Part shown: one piece after another, positions 60,507-64,000 of the stretch | How the letters are laid out: each line of letters opens with the position of its first letter | How positions within the stretch are numbered: position 1 is the first letter of the stretch | From: Pogostemon cablin | Lineage: Eukaryota > Streptophyta > Magnoliopsida > Lamiales > Lamiaceae | NCBI GenBank assembly: GCA_023678885.1 | Contig: CM043013.1 | Location: 20,554,791-20,618,790, forward strand | Direction of reading: 5' to 3' | DNA: 64,000 nucleotides | Notes under the pieces: generated by a model | What the model saw: the letters and a program-made list of their open reading frames with translations, nothing else | Told to the model about the DNA's origin: nothing | The model's database searches: none | Position numbers and translations under genes: made by a program

Positions 60507-61867
60507 TCATTTGTCCTCTTTGGTGCCTGATGATTCTCCCGGCTCCTGGGTATTCTGAATAGGTTTAACCCTCTTCTTTCCACGTATCTCCTTTGTTGGG
60601 GGTGGATCAGCCATTCTGATCATCCCTATGCCCAATCTTATCCCTTTCTCAAATTCTGATTCTGTTTGGGCGGAACAGCTTATGCGTACCTTGTTTATCC
60701 ATTGCTCAAAATGGGTCATGTTGCAATATCTCCGATGGGTTTTTTTACTCACCAAAATCTTGTTTTTCCAGAGAAGTTATTGTTTTTCTTGGAACGCCTT
60801 CTCCGCAAACACTGTCTTTTTTCCTGTTAAAATATTCAACAGAAAAGACCCATTCAAAAACTTATGCTCGAACTTGAATGAGAACTTCACCTCCACCATG
60901 GCTTTGATGCAAGCATACAAATCCCTCGCTCTACGCGTAGAGATATGTTCTTCAGAAAATACAGAAACCAAGACTGGTTCCTTTCCAAAAGACTCTTTAA
61001 TCTTATTTGATGCTGAGACATCGGGTCTTCTTAGCTTGATGAAATGGAAGGCCTCGTGGTTGCCTTTCCTGACTGGTTCTGGGGCCACACTGGTGAAGTA
61101 CAGCTCCAATACATCGCCCCTAGATAGAGTCAAGTTATTTTCCAATGCCTTGAAAACTTTTTCTCCGAGCCAATCTGGAAGTTTTACAAGTTCTGGAAAA
61201 CTTGGTGCAACAGTATAGATCAAGGCTAGTGCCCCAAAGTCATACCACTGCTTTACATCTATTGGATTTGAGCCTTCTCGCATCCAAACTCGGGGATATT
61301 CTCCCGATATATCTACCCGGTATTTCTCCGGTTGGATTTCTTGTCTGGTGTTCAATTTCTCCCAGCTGGCCTGGTATTCCTGCCAATAAGAGAAATCAGC
61401 TAAGTTAATACCAACCTTAGCAGTGCCCGTCATAGGCCTAAGGTTGATCTCTCCCTCTTTGACCCCAGAGGTGCTGGGTTGATTCGTCGACTCTAGATGT
61501 GACTCCAGGTCTTCGATTTTTCCTTGGACCGGTTCCTCTTTTGGAGGTTCCAGACTAGGACTTGTGCTAAGGGTACTTGAATCCCTTGCTCTGGGTTTAG
61601 AGCCCCGTTCTTGACTACTCTTCTTTTTCAATTGCAATTACTATCAACAGCTCGGAGGAGTGGCTCTCGGGTTGCTTCGAACAGACTTGCGCCATTTTGA
61701 ATGCAGTTTCGTATGCGATTAGACACTTTGATCTGATCACTATCTTGTATTCTTTTGGCACACCTTACATTGAGTGCCATATTCTCGAATTCTCTTTGGA
61801 GCAACTCAAGGTTGTCCATTAGGTGCCTTGAAACAGTTAGGATGGAGTCTATCTCAACTCCTTCCAT
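60507..61867 (-). pseudogene. Caulimovirid ORF downstream of RT (TAV position), broken
   Basis: Starts at ATG 61867, overlapping the end of the RNase H frame by 14 nt. It reads MEGVEIDSILTVSRHLMDNL to a frame break near 61630. It is then open as 286 residues (60777-61637): a Ser/Pro/Glu-rich region, then a folded-looking part with FSYWQEYQASWEKL, EYPRVWMREGSNPIDVKQWY and RGDVLELYFTSVAPEPV. After one stop (60777-60779) the same frame continues to 60507 (HFEQWINKVRISCSAQTE, then a basic tail). Position just before the promoter is where transactivator/viroplasmin genes lie, but I do not recognise the sequence as one. Two breaks make it a relic. Confidence 0.55.
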
Positions 61868-63352
61868 CTCTCGTCATGAAATCTGTCAAAATATTATCAA
61901 CAGATTTAATAATGACAATATTAAAATCATAATATTGGCATTCTGCTTTCCATCTTAATAGTCTAGCCTTTTCAAGTTTAGATTCAATTTTATTTTTCAA
62001 AAAGGCTTTGACGCTTGTGTTATCAATTTTAAGGATGAATTTCTTCGCGAGAAGAAACAGCGGCCATTTTTTGAATGCCTTCCGAATCGTAAAGAACTCA
62101 TTTTCATTGATGTGCCATCTATTTACTTCGTTCTCCGTAAAGAGCCCGCTACAGTATCTACATGGCATTTTCCTTCTGTTGTGGACTATGTAAGAACCGC
62201 TGTCTACCAATGATCACTGGCATCTGTATAGAGTACCAGATCATCCTCGTCATTAGGAATGGATAATTTGGGGAGCTTTTTACAAACTTCCTTTAGTTGT
62301 TTAACCATTGCTCGGTGTGAATCATCCCATTTGAATTCAACATCTTTTTTAAACAAAGGACTGAACACCTTCTTGTATTGCGCCATATTGTTGATGAACA
62401 TTCCGGCAAAGTTGACCACTCCTAAGAAACTTTGGGGTTGTTTCTTGTCTTTGAAATCTTCGGGAAATCCTTGGACCTTTTCTACAATATGTGGTTGTAG
62501 AATAATTCCGAATTCGTCGATCTCTACTCTAAGAAACTCGATTTGTCTTGTTGCTATTAATGCTTTCTTTTCAGAAAGTACCAATCCTTCCTTGTGGCAT
62601 ACTTCTGAAAATATTTCCAGGTGTGCTAAATGCTCCTTCATGTTTTTTGAAGCTATGAGGATGTCATCCACATAGACAAACATAAATGAGAAGTAATCTT
62701 TGAAAAGATTATCCATCTTTCTTTGGTATATCTGGGGTGCGTTTGCCAAGCCCATAGGCATGACATTCCAAATATAATGGCCTTGTGGTGTGGAGAAGGC
62801 TGTGAACTTCTTGCTCCCTTCTTCAATCATAATCTGGTAGAATCCAGATTTGCAATCAAACTTTGAGAATACCTTGGCATTCTTGATACAGTTGATCAAG
62901 TGTTCCCTACTTGGTATGTAGTATCCATCGAACTCCAAGATGTTGTTGATTCCTTTGTATTTGATCACAAGTCTCAGCTTTTCCCACTTGACTTCTCCAT
63001 GATTTCGAACTAGAAATCCTGGACTGCTGTATGGAGATACTCCTGGTGATATTAACTTAAGGTCCAGATGTTCCTTAAGTATTAGCTGCATATCCTTTCG
63101 GTCCTCTTGGTTCATTAGGATAGGCTTATATCTTACGAACTCATGCTCCTTTCCTTCTTTTACTTTGAGTGAAGCTTTGAGCTCGTTCTTATCCCTCCAG
63201 GCTAAAGGATCCTCATTAAAGTTCCTATGTATCTTCTTCTTGACATCCTCCAAAGATGTTTGTTCTTCGATTGTGACGTCTTTCTGTAGGTTTTCTCCCA
63301 AGCTTGCTTTGAGAAGGTGGATTGTGTCTCTTTTAGTTTCTCCATCTTCCAT
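61854..63352 (-). pseudogene. Caulimovirid reverse transcriptase/RNase H
   Basis: Copies pregenomic RNA to DNA in this family. The first open part (62204-63352, 382 residues) has the RT domain: RLVIKYKGIN, FDGYYIPSREHL, FSKFDCKSGFYQI (catalytic Asp166), GHYIWNVMPMGLANAPQIYQRKMD and VYVDDIL (YVDD at 227-230). It ends YTDASDHW at the start of RNase H. A frameshift near 62205 follows; the second part (61854-62210) carries the rest of RNase H (CRYCSGLFTENE, NENEFFTIRKAFKKWPLFL, LKIDNTSVKAFL, RLLRW). All catalytic RT residues are present, yet the frameshift makes it a pseudogene. The upstream piece at 63202-63471 is in another frame. Confidence 0.92.
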
Positions 63353-63474
63353 CCTCCTCTAGTCTCAGTTCTCATCTGAAGGACTGCTTCGCCATATCTC
63401 CTCTGATCATTCATCTTTGGATGGCTTAGTTTTTCTTCATCACCACGCTTGCTGCGAAATCTGATTGGCATTTT

Positions 63475-63907
63475 TCATTGAAATGCATTACGCAGTCTTG
63501 GTGCGATGATCTTATGTTCACAAAGGGTTGTGAAAATAAGCCTCCTAGTTGCGTTTTCTTGGGTAAAACACTTGAATGTCTGTAGAAAATTATTCCCTAA
63601 CATAATATCTGCTCCGGTGTCGTGAAAATATAACGGTGGAGTTTTCACCTTGTACCATGGGGTACGATCTGCTTCTCCGATCATGATTTCTGCTTGCTTG
63701 ATTCCTCTATTAAGGATTAAGCACCCTTTGCGAGAAATCTTTTCCGAGAACTGTTGGCAGTTCTTCGCCTGAGCCTTCCGGGAAGACCCCTTCCTTTGCT
63801 GTGCAGATGCCGACTCCTGAATCAATGTATGCCGTAAAATACTCTGCACGATGCTCTTTATATATCATTTCGACTGTGATATATATTGAAAATGGGCTTG
63901 TGGCCAT
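63475..63907 (-). pseudogene. Caulimovirid aspartic protease region
   Basis: Pepsin-like retroviral protease that would process the polyprotein. The frame 63710-63907 has MATSPFSIYITVEMIY then FTAYIDSGVGICTAK, with the active-site Asp-Ser-Gly. The continuation is in another frame (63475-63849): KISRKGCLILNR, PPLYFHDTGADIMLGNNFLQ, which is the C-terminal hydrophobic-Gly part. So a frameshift lies at about 63720-63760. The order protease then RT/RNase H is normal. The gene continues beyond the right edge in the upstream direction only as about 90 bp of unassigned sequence. Confidence 0.75.
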
Positions 63908-64000
63908 GGGCGGATCAGAGCTTATAAGCCCGAGCCTCTACTAGTAAACCTTGTATCTTTTTTCCTTGACCGTAAACTCCATTCCATCTTGTAGTCGTTC
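63908..64000 (-). other. Upstream viral sequence running off the window
   Basis: Minus-strand sequence preceding the protease frame, ending at the window edge. Too short to assign; presumably the linker between coat protein and protease. Confidence 0.4.

Noticed and set aside
60628..61218. 196-residue plus-strand frame
   Set aside because: Antisense of the viral ORF at 60507-61867.

Overview
The window is plant nuclear DNA, most likely from a eudicot. It is AT-rich, has one 13-exon gene with GT-AG introns, many Stowaway-type MITEs with CTCCCTCCGT ends, CACTA, Mutator, hAT, mariner, Helitron and Copia sequences, and endogenous pararetroviral (Caulimoviridae) sequence at both ends. I cannot name the species.

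Layout. 1-8692: a rearranged tandem of broken caulimovirid copies on the minus strand. They encode movement protein and coat protein but no reverse transcriptase, and an inverted copy of the promoter/leader lies at the left edge. 8693-15400: a hAT transposase tail, G/C-rich repeat arrays, a mariner transposase pseudogene and nested MITEs. 15933-19447: a complete-looking CACTA element with a 3-bp target duplication. 19540-22960: Helitron end, hairpin MITE, a Mutator-like element with a 9-bp target duplication, and direct repeats. 23453-32694: the only convincing intact host gene, an inter-alpha-trypsin-inhibitor-heavy-chain-like VIT/vWA protein of 753 residues (plus strand). 33000-59790: transposon-rich intergenic DNA with a small reading frame split by a MITE, a 1.1-kb internally deleted Copia element with identical LTRs, a malate dehydrogenase exon relic, a 3.3-kb Mutator-like element, and a 349-bp near-perfect palindrome. 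59790-64000: a second, different caulimovirid on the minus strand with protease, reverse transcriptase/RNase H, a downstream ORF and a promoter/leader; it runs off the right edge.

The host gene works on its own here; no operon-like context is expected. The two viral segments may be unrelated lineages: their promoters and leaders look different. The left one is notable because its repeat unit (about 5.3 kb from primer-binding site to primer-binding site) passes from the coat-protein region straight into the next promoter without protease or RT. Both viral reading-frame sets carry stops and frameshifts, so they are relics. All assignments come from reading the sequence; no database search was possible.
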